Source of the DNA: JAAYAY01 sp964429355
Lineage (GTDB): Bacteria > Planctomycetota > Planctomycetia > Pirellulales > Thermoguttaceae
Length of the DNA stretch: 64,000 bases
Reading direction: 5' to 3'
Assembly (NCBI GenBank): GCA_964429355.1
Contig: CAYSCH010000001.1
Location: forward strand, 29,792 to 93,791
Shown: positions 36,142 to 46,694 of the stretch, in pieces
How positions within the stretch are numbered: the first letter of the stretch is position 1
How the letters are laid out: every line of letters starts with the position of its first letter
Translations under genes and position numbers: made by a program
The notes under the pieces: generated by a model
The model's database searches: none
What the model saw: only the letters and a program-made list of their open reading frames with translations
What the model was told of the DNA's origin: nothing

Positions 36142-36885
36142 TTAGGCAAAGTGAGAGGGCTCGGCGGGCACGGTAATCTGCTCCATGATCCAACGGTCGA
36201 TATCGCGCAGCATCGGTGAGCTCAATTCATGACCGCAGGGATACTGCCGAAGCGTTACCGAGACTCCGGCAGTGTGGAGAAGCCTCAGGTCGTCACAGGC
36301 CTTATCGGGACCGTAGACCTCGCTGTCGCGGCCCATGGCCAGGAACACCGGCAGGCGGCGAGCCGCCACCAATCGCCCAAAAGGTTGATGGCCTCGCGGC
36401 AGTGCACCGCCGAGTGACAGAACGCCGGCAAAATACTCAGGCTGGTTGAAGGCGATACGTAGGGCCATGGTTCCTCCGCTGTCGAATCCGCCGAGGAACA
36501 CGCGTCTCCCGGAAATATGGAACCGTTCGCGTGCGGCCCCTATGCAACCGAAGACCCGGTGGGTGGCTGCCTCAATGGATGCCAGATCCTGGGGCCAGTC
36601 GAGGGCCTGGCTGTCCGGTCTGCCGAACCCTCGCGGAGCGGCGGCCGCATAGTTTCTCATGCTGATCAGCGGCATGATCCGCACCAACTGACGCTCATCG
36701 TTATGGCCCGGACCGTGAAGCCAAACCAGAAGTGGGTAGGCGTATTTCGGTTCGTAGTGGAGCGGGGCGAAGAAGGCGTGGACGCTGTCTTCGACCGAGT
36801 GTGAGAATAGCGCCGATTCGATGGCAAACGCTGGAGTCGGCGAAGGCTGCTGTCTGGAACGCGTCGAAGAATGTATAGGATTCAT
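36142..36885 (-). CDS. Phospholipase/carboxylesterase-like alpha/beta hydrolase with altered nucleophile elbow
   Basis: The ATG at 36883-36885 gives 247 residues. The fold is that of the carboxylesterase/LpqC family: oxyanion segment LLVWLHGPGHND, elbow FLGGFDSGGTMALRIA, possible acid loop FLAMGRDSEVYGPD, and His in YPCGHELSSPML. In the elbow the expected G-x-S-x-G reads G-F-D-S-G, so Asp replaces the nucleophile Ser, and the Ser is one position late. It may be inactive, use Asp as haloalkane dehalogenases do, or use the shifted Ser. No signal peptide is seen. It lies between mdh and the flagellar operon. Confidence 0.75.
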   Translation of the reverse strand: MNPIHSSTRSRQQPSPTPAFAIESALFSHSVEDSVHAFFAPLHYEPKYAYPLLVWLHGPGHNDERQLVRIMPLISMRNYAAAAPRGFGRPDSQALDWPQDLASIEAATHRVFGCIGAARERFHISGRRVFLGGFDSGGTMALRIAFNQPEYFAGVLSLGGALPRGHQPFGRLVAARRLPVFLAMGRDSEVYGPDKACDDLRLLHTAGVSVTLRQYPCGHELSSPMLRDIDRWIMEQITVPAEPSHFA

Positions 36886-37146
36886 CGGATGGATGATGAC
36901 CAATGCCTGGGATTCGTACCGGTTCCCTGCTACCCTGTCGCGAGACTGACCGTCAGGACACGATGCGGCCTTCCCTTTTTCGCAAGTCCCGAACCTGCAC
37001 GACAATACCCTGCCCGAACGGGAATGTTCCAGCAATTGCTGACAAAAATGAAAAGCGTGTGCCCGGTTCCCGACTACACCGATCCCCACGTGACGCGGAA
37101 AGACCGTACATCGCCGAGTGACTGTACTCGATTCTCGGCGTTGTTG

Positions 37147-38178
<1,032 letters not shown>

Positions 38179-38320
38179 TCAAGAAGGGACCCAGCTTCCA
38201 AGAAGGCACCGGCATGGCCAATTTGTCAGTCCAGAGATTCGGCACTCACCGGAACTATCACCGTCTCCCCCACTCGACCTGAAGGGCCGGGCCCGTGCCA
38301 CCCGAGGAACACACAGATTC

Positions 38321-39760
38321 TCACGCATCCTTGTCAGAATCAAGAGCCTTCCAGTTTACGGGGACACTTTCCGATTGTTTCCGCCGCCGTATCCGGTCAG
38401 CAAACTCGCGATCTCCCCGGCGGAACTGGCGGACGCCCCACCAAACCACTCCAAGAATCAGCAGCAGGAGCACGATCCCGGCCGCTTTCTCCACGGCGTT
38501 CAGCCTGACGGAGGGCCTGGCAGGATACCACACGGCACTCTTGCCGATCAGCAGGGGAGCAAGTTGCCGCTGCGATCGGCCGTCGGAGCCCCGTGTGGAA
38601 ATGGAATAGGACCACGTCTTGAAGAAGAAGCCCGCAACGCTCACGTCCTCGCCGAATTCCGGGCCATCCCCCACAGGGAGTCCTTCTGGCAATTCACGCA
38701 AACAGAACACGAGCGGGTTGTCTTGGGAATCTTCTGTGAACAGATAGACCTGGTAATACTGATCGACTCCGAATCGCTCAATCACTTCGGCCTCGCTTAC
38801 GCGGACCGGGATGATCCGGCGGGCGGCGCCCCTGAACTGAACGAGACGGCCCTGTTGCGTCTGCGGACGATTGAACAACGGAACCACGGAGAAACTCGAT
38901 GCCCCGGTCTTCGCCAGTTCCTCCCTGGCCCAGCCCTCAATCTGCCCCTCTTCTGCCGAGCCGGCCGCCTTGAGCATCTGATAGAAGCACTCGTGATCGC
39001 TGACGGTCAATTCTCGCGTCTTCCAGTCGATCTCGGGCGTCGAACCGTCGGCGGCCTTCTTCGGCGGCGGCTCTACAATCACATCATCGAACAGTCCCAT
39101 ATCCATCCCGAGCCGTCCGAGGTACGTGGCTGGATACCAGGCCATTCGAGAGGCCAGAAAATAACCGGCGGGACCGGAATCTCCAGGTTCGGACGTTTTC
39201 AGAAAGAACGCCAGAGCCCCGGACGGCTCGTCGATCGGTTCGCCGATGTTCCACGCCTTGGGCAACCGGGCCGTGAACACCTCAATCGGCCTTTGCTCCG
39301 AATCGAGCTGCATTCGGCAGCGCCAAATGGACGCGAACCCACCCGCACCCGCCTGCTTGGGACTCAAAGGGCAGGGTTCCGCCGCCAGTACGCGGCCCCT
39401 GAGTTGAAATACCTGCAGGGAGTAGGCTTCTGGATCCTTGGCAAGACGTTTCCAATCCACCTGTCCCAACGACCATTGTTCCAGCTCGATCGGGCGGATA
39501 TCTCGCTCGATTCGAAAGAGCATCCGGCGGAGGATTTCGTTGCCCGATTCCTGCCAGGGCTCGCCGTTGCGAAGCTCGGCCAGTTCGGCCTTGCCGATTC
39601 CGCCAAGTTCAAACAACTCTTTCGGTCCGAGGTCTGCCGGTTGGGCGGAGCGCGCCAGCAGAACCCAGGTTGCAGACACCAACAGAACAACTCGGGTGAT
39701 TGCCGCGAGCCGGCCTGAAAGAAGTGCCGTTCCGTCGATCATCCAGAAGCGGCCGCTCAT
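38321..39760 (-). CDS. Membrane protein with two OB-like modules
   Basis: The ATG at 39758-39760 overlaps the stop of the preceding gene by four bases and gives 479 residues. It has a signal peptide or first helix (about 18-38), a periplasmic region, and a second membrane helix near 438-458 with a basic cytoplasmic tail. The periplasmic part holds two similar modules: VFQLRGRVLAAEPC to ALAFFLKTS, and LVQFRGAARRIIPV through YYQVYLF to VAGFFFKTWSY. The beta-rich pattern resembles an OB fold. The second module is shared with the neighbour upstream. The family was not recognised; it is probably a planctomycete-specific envelope protein. Confidence 0.65.
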   Translation of the reverse strand: MSGRFWMIDGTALLSGRLAAITRVVLLVSATWVLLARSAQPADLGPKELFELGGIGKAELAELRNGEPWQESGNEILRRMLFRIERDIRPIELEQWSLGQVDWKRLAKDPEAYSLQVFQLRGRVLAAEPCPLSPKQAGAGGFASIWRCRMQLDSEQRPIEVFTARLPKAWNIGEPIDEPSGALAFFLKTSEPGDSGPAGYFLASRMAWYPATYLGRLGMDMGLFDDVIVEPPPKKAADGSTPEIDWKTRELTVSDHECFYQMLKAAGSAEEGQIEGWAREELAKTGASSFSVVPLFNRPQTQQGRLVQFRGAARRIIPVRVSEAEVIERFGVDQYYQVYLFTEDSQDNPLVFCLRELPEGLPVGDGPEFGEDVSVAGFFFKTWSYSISTRGSDGRSQRQLAPLLIGKSAVWYPARPSVRLNAVEKAAGIVLLLLILGVVWWGVRQFRRGDREFADRIRRRKQSESVPVNWKALDSDKDA

Positions 39761-40752
39761 GGCGCGTCTGCCTTCGTGTCTCGATCGGGCCGACCCGTGA
39801 AAACCCTCAACGGTTCCGCCGCGTGGGAGGCGGAATCGGGCGCCTTCCAACCATCGAACAGGTCGGCCAACGGTTCCTCGCGGCGAGTCGGCCTGGTTCG
39901 CCACCAGACGATGGCAACGAAAACGGCAGCCGCCGCGGCCGCCATCGCCACAATCGCCACCGGCGAAATGGCGGCAGCAGGTTCTTCCGGCTTCGGGGAC
40001 ACTTGCCGCAACGATTTGGCCAGCACCACAGGTGCAGACCGCACCATGTCCTGAGCAGCATAGGGCCATCTCTTAAAGAAGAAGCCCTCCAGTTCCACCC
40101 GTTCCTCAATCTCCATTCCCTGCGGAAATCCATCCGGAACCGAGAGCGTGTAGACAACGATTGGATTGCCCGGATTGTCGCGGGGAAAGAGCCATGTCTG
40201 GTAGTACGATTCGATTCCCGCGTCGTTTCTCGGGGCGGTGACCTTCTCACATCGGCGCAGCGTCCCGTCCAAGGTGACCAAGGCGGCCCGATATTCTTTT
40301 GGCTGCCGATAGAGTTGAATGAACGTAACCGGACCGGCAGACTGGTCTCTCAGGCTGGCGGACTCCATGCTGCGCAAACGGTCGAAGAGCTTGAACCACG
40401 CCCCCCGTTCCTGGGCGCGAAAGGGCTCATCGTCGCGTATGGCCGCCAGATCCTCCTCGGTGAGTGGGCCGGCCACCGTCCGACTTCCGGGATCTCGATC
40501 TGCACCGACCGGCGCGATAAGGAAGGTATCATCCTCCACGGGCACAGGTGGCACAAATCGGGTGTCGACCTCCGCGTCTGCGGTCCCGCTGGCTCGCCCC
40601 CACTTCCAGATCCAGCGGTAGTGCTCAGGGTTCCGGGCTTCGAAAGTCACCCAGAGAATCCCCATCATGGCTGTCACGAGAAGGAACAGACGCGTCTGTT
40701 CGCGACGAGCAAGGTGATTGCGAGAATGAGGGCCGTTACCGAATTCGACCAC
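39757..40752 (-). CDS. Membrane protein with one OB-like module, paralogous to its neighbour
   Basis: 331 residues, with an N-terminal membrane helix (about 22-40), a periplasmic domain and a second helix near 265-285 followed by a basic tail. The module LVTLDGTLRRCEKV, YYQTWLF, VELEGFFFKRWPY matches the second module of the gene downstream. The two genes overlap by four bases and are surely co-transcribed. Shared topology and module suggest they form a complex in the cell envelope. The function is unknown. Confidence 0.65.
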   Translation of the reverse strand: MVEFGNGPHSRNHLARREQTRLFLLVTAMMGILWVTFEARNPEHYRWIWKWGRASGTADAEVDTRFVPPVPVEDDTFLIAPVGADRDPGSRTVAGPLTEEDLAAIRDDEPFRAQERGAWFKLFDRLRSMESASLRDQSAGPVTFIQLYRQPKEYRAALVTLDGTLRRCEKVTAPRNDAGIESYYQTWLFPRDNPGNPIVVYTLSVPDGFPQGMEIEERVELEGFFFKRWPYAAQDMVRSAPVVLAKSLRQVSPKPEEPAAAISPVAIVAMAAAAAAVFVAIVWWRTRPTRREEPLADLFDGWKAPDSASHAAEPLRVFTGRPDRDTKADAP

Positions 40753-41384
40753 AAGTCAAGACCTGCAAAAAAGGCGAAGATCGAACATTGAATTCTAGCT
40801 GTCCGAGGTAGCCCCCTCAAGTTGGGTCGGCCCATTCCGGGACAATCGCGGTTCGGGCGCCCGATTGTACCGGATCCACGGATGGAGCGGGCGGCATCTC
40901 TGGAAAGCTCCCCAGTCCGCGGACCGGGGGTCGCCTTGGCGATCAGGTCGGCCGGCTCAAATCATTGGCGGCCTTGGGCTATTCAAGGCTACAATAAAAC
41001 AGGTGGCACACCTTGCTCGGTCGTCGCCACACGTCTGGCGGGACGGAGTTTGGCCTCCGGCTGCCCAGATTCCTTGTCTTATTGGAGGCCAATCGGTACG
41101 CTAAGGGACGAACACAGAATGAGGGAGACCCCGCGGGCATGGATGTGCGCGATCGGTGGCTCTGCTATCGACTCTGAAGGCAGAATCAGCGGCGTATGTC
41201 CCGTGCTGCAAAACATTCATGGGATCTCCAGCACGACCGTTCTGAATTGGTGCGCCCGCGGTATGGATGCAATCCGATCCTTGTCGCCACGCAGTGCACC
41301 TCCGGGCCGCACCGCTTCCGATCGCCGCCAGTCCGCTGGCCGTCGATCCCAAGCGTATTCACCGAACGAGGAAGAGAATTGTTG
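40753..41384. other. Divergent intergenic region with inverted repeat
   Basis: 630 bases between two divergent operons. No gene is supported. A TACAAT (40990-40995) with TTGGCG 19 bases upstream is a weak plus-strand promoter candidate. An inverted repeat lies at 41050-41092. Confidence 0.5.
41050..41092. promoter_or_regulatory. Inverted repeat TTGGCCTCC/GGAGGCCAA
   Basis: Perfect 9-bp arms at 41050-41058 and 41084-41092, separated by 25 bases, about 290 bases before the large TPR gene. It could be an operator with spaced half sites or a leader hairpin. Confidence 0.4.
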
Positions 41385-44300
41385 ATGAAAGCTTCCGGAA
41401 GGCTGCCTGTCGTCGTGGGCATGATCGTCTCGGTCGCCTCTTGGTTCATCTTCGCCGCCCCATTGCTGGGAGCCGATCCGCCCGTGAAGAAGATGCTCGA
41501 CGGGTTGCGGCAGAACCGCTATTACGACTTGGCGATACCGTATCTCGAACAGATGCGAGAACGGCCCGATTGCCCGGCCGAGTTCAAGGAGCGGATCGAC
41601 TACGAAATCGGCGCCACGCTGCTGGAGGCCGCCGACGCAACGGAGACCGCCTCGGAGCGGGAGACGACGCTCGATCAAGCGACCGCGGCCATCCAGAAGT
41701 TTCTCAAAGAGCACCCCACGCACGAATTGGCCGGTCCCTCGAGTACGCAAATTGGAAGAGTGCTGCTGCTGCGCGGTGCCGGTCGCGTTCAACAGGCCGA
41801 CCTTCCTGGTGTGTCGGCCGACGACAAGAGCGTGAAGCTCGCCGAAGCGCGGACTTTCTTCGACCAGGCACAGGCGGCGCTCGAAGGAGCGGAGAATCGT
41901 TGCTACGAGAAGGCGAAAACGCTCCAGGAGGACGCCAAGACCGACAGCTCGGAGCGTGCCAAGGGAAGGCTTGAGGAAGCGTATGGGGAACTGCTGCAGG
42001 CCCGGCTGCTGCTGGTCAATATAGCGGACCGAAGGGCCCGGACCTATGCGCCGGACAGCAAGGAATACAAGGAGCAACTCGAAGCCGCGGCCAAACGCTA
42101 CGCCGAACTCTTCGAGAAGAACGAGGAACGAGTCGGGGGCTTGCAGGCCAGGAATTTCGAAGGCAAGGTCTACAGCGATCTGGGCCAGAACGACAAGGCC
42201 ATCGAGATCTTTCGCGAGATGCTCACGCTGCCCGATGGCTCGCCAGTCATCCGCGGCATGAAACGGCAGTCGTACCTCTGGCTCATCGAGACCTTGCTCA
42301 AGCCGGCATCCAAAAAATACGAAGAGGCCATCGAGGCGGCCGCCAAGTGGAAGGATGATGCCCTCCCCAACGAACTGGGGAGTGTCGAAGGCCTGCGGAT
42401 TCAACTCCTTGGAGGCCAGGCATGCCTGGAGGCGGCGAAGGCCCTCGACGCCAAGGACGAGAAACGGAAAGGCCTCTTGCGATCCGCGAGGGATTACCTC
42501 GAGTTCGTGCAGCGGGCTGCCCCCAAATCGATCCGGGACGAGGCCGGCACGCTGCTGATGGATAACCTTCTGGGCGCCGCGGAGGCGACCGAGAGTCAAC
42601 CGAAGACCTTCGAAGAGGCCTTCGAACAGGCCGACGTGGCGTGGCTTCGAATGGTCACCACGGATGGCCAGATGCGCCAGGCAGCCGATCCCAAGCAGGC
42701 GGAGGCTCTGGCCGACCAGTTGACCGCCGCGAGCCAGAGTGCCGCCCGGTACTCCCGTCTGGCCCTGGAAATGGCCCGGAAACAGACCGACCTCTCCCAG
42801 GTTAACGCGGTCCGTTTCTATCTGTCATTTCTCTACTTCATGGAAGATCGTCTGTATGACGCGGCGGTGATGGGAGAATTGCTCGCCTACCGCTATCCCC
42901 AAAGCCGGGATGCCCGCAAGGGAGCCGAGATTGCCGTCAAAGCCTATCGAAAACTATTCGATACGGAACGACGTGCCAATCGCGACACGAGCTTCGAATT
43001 GGCCCAGATGCAGCGAATGGCGCAATATGTGACCACCCGCTGGAAGGACGATCCGTCGGCTGAAGAAGCCTGGGTCATGCTGTTCGACACCGCCGCCGAC
43101 CTCCAGGATATCGCGAAAGCGATGGAGTACCTGGACAAGCTTGCCCCCGATTCGGCGCAAAGAGCACGTTGCGAATTGCGGCTCGGGCAGACCTATTGGG
43201 CGCAGTATGTCCGCCAGGCGACGCTCGAAGAAGCGGAGCGGCCCAGCCAGGAAGAACTGGAAGGACTGTCAAAGAAAGCCCAAGACACGCTCCGACAGGG
43301 AATCGATCGGTTGAGCGAGCTGGTGGAGGCAGGCGGGGAGGTCGACTACCAGTTGGCCTACTCGGTGCTTGCGCTGGCGCAGATCCTCATCGATGCCGGC
43401 AACGCCGAAGAGGCGGGCCGCTGGCTCGACGATCCCAAGATCGGGCCCATGACGCTGATTGCCGCGGAGAACCCGGCGGTCGCCGGACGCACCGATTTTC
43501 AGATTGACACTTACAAGGCTGCCCTCCGCGCCTATGTGGGAACCGAGAAGCTCGAACAGGCCGAAGCGGCGATGACAAAACTCGAGCAGCTCGTCGGCCA
43601 GGACGACGAGGCGGGCGCCGCGCGATTGACGCAGATCTACATTTCGCTCGGACGGCAACTCGAGCAACTGCTCACGCGGCTGCGGACGGAGGGGAAGACC
43701 GATCAGATTCAGAAGGTTTCCCAAGGTTTCGAGAGATTCCTCGACTCGATTTCCAAACGCGAGAAGGGCAACTCGTTCAGCTCACTCAACTGGGTCGCAC
43801 AAACCTTCGCCAGCCTGGCCGCGGGCCACGACCCGGGAGACGGTCCGCTGCCGGAAGCGGCGGTCAAGTATTACGAATCGGCGGGTGCCACGTACTATCG
43901 AATGCTCAAGACGCCCCCTGCCGACATGCGTGAAGGCGCGGATACCGCCATCAAGGTTCAACTGGCGGTCTGCCTTCGGGCTCTGGGCAGGCGCCAGGAC
44001 GAGGCCGACCCAAAGAAATCGGAGAAGAACTTCACCCAGGCCCTTGGCCTGCTCGTGGCGATCCTCAAAGAACGGGAGACGCGGGTCGATGTCCAGATGG
44101 AGGCCGCCCGTACCTACCAGGAGTTGGCCAGCGCCAGCGGCCAGGCTTTGTTCTACCGCAACGCGATCCTCGGCGGCCAGAAACAGCCCGACGGCCACAA
44201 TCTGGTCTGGGGCTGGAATGGGATTTCCCGCCGCGTGGGCTCTCGGGAGGAGTATCGACCGATCCTCTACGAGGCTCGCTACAATATCGCCCTCTGCCGT

Positions 44301-44498
44301 ATGCGAATGGCGCAGACCCAGACCGGGGCCGAACGAACAGAGACGCTCCGTTTGGCAGAAAACGACCTCCTGGTCACGCACAAACTCTACCCAACCCTGG
44401 GCGGCGATGAATGGTTCGAGAAATACGATGCGCTGCTCAAGGCTATTCGGAAATTCCAGGGAAACGACAATCCACAAGGCCTGAAAGGCGCTGCATAG
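41385..44498 (+). CDS. Large secreted TPR-repeat protein of the ExbBD operon
   Basis: The ATG at 41385, after GAGGAAGAG, gives 1037 residues; an upstream in-frame start adds 63 unlikely residues. A clear signal peptide ends near APLLGAD. The rest is helical with many TPR-like units, for example KYYDLAIPYLEQM-type pairs, YSDLGQNDKAIEIFREML and AARTYQELASASGQALFYRN. It is probably periplasmic. It is the first of five same-strand genes ending in exbB-exbD-exbD, where TPR proteins are frequent partners. The exact role is unknown. Confidence 0.8.
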   Translation: MKASGRLPVVVGMIVSVASWFIFAAPLLGADPPVKKMLDGLRQNRYYDLAIPYLEQMRERPDCPAEFKERIDYEIGATLLEAADATETASERETTLDQATAAIQKFLKEHPTHELAGPSSTQIGRVLLLRGAGRVQQADLPGVSADDKSVKLAEARTFFDQAQAALEGAENRCYEKAKTLQEDAKTDSSERAKGRLEEAYGELLQARLLLVNIADRRARTYAPDSKEYKEQLEAAAKRYAELFEKNEERVGGLQARNFEGKVYSDLGQNDKAIEIFREMLTLPDGSPVIRGMKRQSYLWLIETLLKPASKKYEEAIEAAAKWKDDALPNELGSVEGLRIQLLGGQACLEAAKALDAKDEKRKGLLRSARDYLEFVQRAAPKSIRDEAGTLLMDNLLGAAEATESQPKTFEEAFEQADVAWLRMVTTDGQMRQAADPKQAEALADQLTAASQSAARYSRLALEMARKQTDLSQVNAVRFYLSFLYFMEDRLYDAAVMGELLAYRYPQSRDARKGAEIAVKAYRKLFDTERRANRDTSFELAQMQRMAQYVTTRWKDDPSAEEAWVMLFDTAADLQDIAKAMEYLDKLAPDSAQRARCELRLGQTYWAQYVRQATLEEAERPSQEELEGLSKKAQDTLRQGIDRLSELVEAGGEVDYQLAYSVLALAQILIDAGNAEEAGRWLDDPKIGPMTLIAAENPAVAGRTDFQIDTYKAALRAYVGTEKLEQAEAAMTKLEQLVGQDDEAGAARLTQIYISLGRQLEQLLTRLRTEGKTDQIQKVSQGFERFLDSISKREKGNSFSSLNWVAQTFASLAAGHDPGDGPLPEAAVKYYESAGATYYRMLKTPPADMREGADTAIKVQLAVCLRALGRRQDEADPKKSEKNFTQALGLLVAILKERETRVDVQMEAARTYQELASASGQALFYRNAILGGQKQPDGHNLVWGWNGISRRVGSREEYRPILYEARYNIALCRMRMAQTQTGAERTETLRLAENDLLVTHKLYPTLGGDEWFEKYDALLKAIRKFQGNDNPQGLKGAA

Positions 44499-44546
44499 CC
44501 ACGCTGGCGGCGCTCTTTCTCCTTCGGTTGCAGTGAGGAGATTCGT

Positions 44547-45572
44547 ATGAAACGCGTTGTGATCCTGGTTACCGCCGGCCTCTTGGTGGGGCTCGCGGCG
44601 ACCGCAGTCCAAGCTGTGGACCAGGTGAAGACCTCGGACAAGACGCTCGTCGGCACCGTCACGGCGGTCGACGCCTTGAAGGTCGTTGTCGAAGAGCGCA
44701 CCGGCAAGACCACTGAGATTCCGTCCGGCCAGATTGAATCGATCACCTTCGAGGAAGAACCGGCGGTGCTGAAGACGGCCCGCGTGGCCCTCAGTGCGGG
44801 ACGCTACGAGGATGTCCTCTCGGCCCTGGCCGAGGTCAACACGGCCGAAATCCCTCGCCGGGAGATCGCCCAGGAGATCGAGTTTTACAGAATCCTCAGT
44901 GCCGCCCGAATGGCCCTCGACGGCAACGGCGATATCGCCGACGCCGGGAGCAAGGTGTTTGCCTTCGTGGGGGCCAATAAGGACAGCTACCACTACCTCG
45001 ACGCGCAGATGCTGTTTGGCGACCTGGCCGGTGCCGCCGGCAAGCCCCAGGCAGCCCAGGGCGCGTACAAAACCGTCGGGCAGACCGCTCCCTGGCCCGA
45101 CTATCGTGCCCGCGCCGCCGTGGCCTTGGGACGCTCCTATCTGGCAAGCAATCAGGTGCCGGAGGCGTCGACCTCGTTCAAAATCGTTCTCAATACCCCC
45201 GATACCACCCCAGGCATTCAGGCTCACAAACTGGCGGCCACCCTCGGCGAGGCTCGCTGCCTGGCGGCCACGGATAAGTCGGAACAGGCCATCGAAATGA
45301 TCGAGAACGTTATCAAGCAGGCCGACTCCGAGGATTTCGGATTGCTGGCAGAGGCCTACAACGCACTGGGCGCCTGCTATCGGACCAGCCAACGGCCCAA
45401 GGACGCCCTGCTGGCCTACCTCAATGTTCATCTGGTTTACTTCAATTCACCCCAGAACCATATCGAAGCGCTGCAGAATCTGGTTGAACTCTGGAACGAA
45501 CAGCAGATGCCCGAGCGTTCCGCAGAGGCCGCGCAGGTCCTGCGTGATCGTTACAAACGGTCTCCCCGTTAA
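44547..45572 (+). CDS. Secreted TPR protein
   Basis: 341 residues with signal peptide MKRVVILVTAGLLVGLAATA, then a small beta-rich start (KTLVGTVTAVDALKVVVEER, GKTTEIPSGQIESITFE) followed by TPR-type helices to the end. The beta segment resembles a short SH3-like or YgiT-like module. It lies 48 bases after the large TPR gene with GAGGAG upstream. It is likely periplasmic and a partner of the ExbBD channel encoded downstream. Confidence 0.78.
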   Translation: MKRVVILVTAGLLVGLAATAVQAVDQVKTSDKTLVGTVTAVDALKVVVEERTGKTTEIPSGQIESITFEEEPAVLKTARVALSAGRYEDVLSALAEVNTAEIPRREIAQEIEFYRILSAARMALDGNGDIADAGSKVFAFVGANKDSYHYLDAQMLFGDLAGAAGKPQAAQGAYKTVGQTAPWPDYRARAAVALGRSYLASNQVPEASTSFKIVLNTPDTTPGIQAHKLAATLGEARCLAATDKSEQAIEMIENVIKQADSEDFGLLAEAYNALGACYRTSQRPKDALLAYLNVHLVYFNSPQNHIEALQNLVELWNEQQMPERSAEAAQVLRDRYKRSPR

Positions 45573-45620
45573 GAGGGGAAGCTCCGCGACGGGGAAAGCC
45601 CGATTTTGGCCTCCCCACGG

Positions 45621-45637
45621 TTTACGGTATCCGTAAA
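45621..45637. terminator. Short hairpin after the second TPR gene
   Basis: TTTACGG, TAT, CCGTAAA form a perfect 7-bp stem 48 bases after the stop. There is no T-run. It may be a weak terminator or operator ahead of exbB. The half-site TTTACGG also occurs in the hairpin at 54886-54920. Confidence 0.35.
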
Positions 45638-45789
45638 TTCGGATTACACTAAGGTGTCGTGACAAAACACGTTGGTTTCCACACATTGGTTGACACACCC
45701 GACGGTTCTGTCAGCGGCTCCTAAGTATCGCACTCATCGCATTTTGGAACTCCGCCGAAATATTAGCGTCCATCTCCTGGGAGGTCACG

Positions 45790-46650
45790 ATGCCGCATTG
45801 CTTGTTCCATGGTTCGCGTGGAGCCACTCCTGCTGTCGTAATCGTCGCCTTGTTCGTGGTCGGCGCTGCGGCAGCGCTGACAATCTCCGGTCCAACGGCC
45901 TTCGCCGGTGAGGCTCCCCCCGCCGAGGACGTGGACCTCAGCGACGATCTGACGCCTGCCGACGTCCCTGCTGAGCCCGCCCCGGGTGCACCTGCAGGAA
46001 ATGCTGCGGAGGAAGCTCCGGCGCCCGACCAGAAAAGCTATCTGGGTTGGATGATGGGAGCCATGGGCTGGACTTTCAGCTTGGTTTTTCTGGCCCTTTC
46101 TTTCGCAACGGTCGCTCTGTTCGTCATGAATCTCTTGGCGGTCCGTCGTGAGGGCGTCATTCCTGCTTCTCTCGTCGAAGGTTTTGAATCCCATCTGAAC
46201 GAGAAACGTTACCAGGAGGCCTACGAAATGGCGAAGGCCGATGAGTCGTTCCTCGGCATGGTGCTTTCCGCGGGCCTCGAGAAGCTGCAAACAGGGTATG
46301 ACCACGCAATCGAGGCCATGCAGGAGGTCGGCGAGGAAGAGAACATGAAGCTCGAGCATCGCTTGAGCTATCTTGGCTTGGTCGGCACCGTTGCACCGAT
46401 GGTTGGACTTCTCGGAACGGTCGTGGGCATGGTCGAGTCGTTCAGCGTCATCGCTCAAAGTACGGTCACTCCCAAGCCGGCCGATCTGGCCGAGGGCATC
46501 TCGAAGGCGTTGATCACCACCCTGGTCGGACTGGTGATCGCGATTCCGGCGATTGCCGTCTACAACATTTTCAAGAATCGGATCGCTCGCCTTGTGCTCG
46601 AAGTGGGTATCGTCAGCGAAGGGCTCATGAGCCGTTTTCAGAAGAAGTAG
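45790..46650 (+). CDS. exbB: ExbB/TolQ/MotA-family proton channel with signal sequence
   Basis: 286 residues, starting after GGGAGGT. The N-terminus has an extra hydrophobic segment that looks like a signal peptide (about 15-40), then an acidic Pro/Ala-rich stretch (about 45-78). The conserved channel helices follow: VLALSFATVALFVM-type first helix, then LGLVGTVAPMVGLLGTVVGM and ALITTLVGLVIAIPAIAVYN. It should form the pentameric inner-membrane channel driven by the proton gradient, with the two ExbD proteins encoded next. Confidence 0.9.
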   Translation: MPHCLFHGSRGATPAVVIVALFVVGAAAALTISGPTAFAGEAPPAEDVDLSDDLTPADVPAEPAPGAPAGNAAEEAPAPDQKSYLGWMMGAMGWTFSLVFLALSFATVALFVMNLLAVRREGVIPASLVEGFESHLNEKRYQEAYEMAKADESFLGMVLSAGLEKLQTGYDHAIEAMQEVGEEENMKLEHRLSYLGLVGTVAPMVGLLGTVVGMVESFSVIAQSTVTPKPADLAEGISKALITTLVGLVIAIPAIAVYNIFKNRIARLVLEVGIVSEGLMSRFQKK

Positions 46651-46694
46651 CCGGTCTGCTGGATCGATATCTTCCCGGAACACGAGCGATTGCC

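Noticed and set aside
40997..41013. Sigma-54-like TGGCAC ... TTGC on the plus strand upstream of the large TPR gene
   Set aside because: The spacing between the GG and GC pairs is eight bases, not ten, which sigma-54 does not tolerate.
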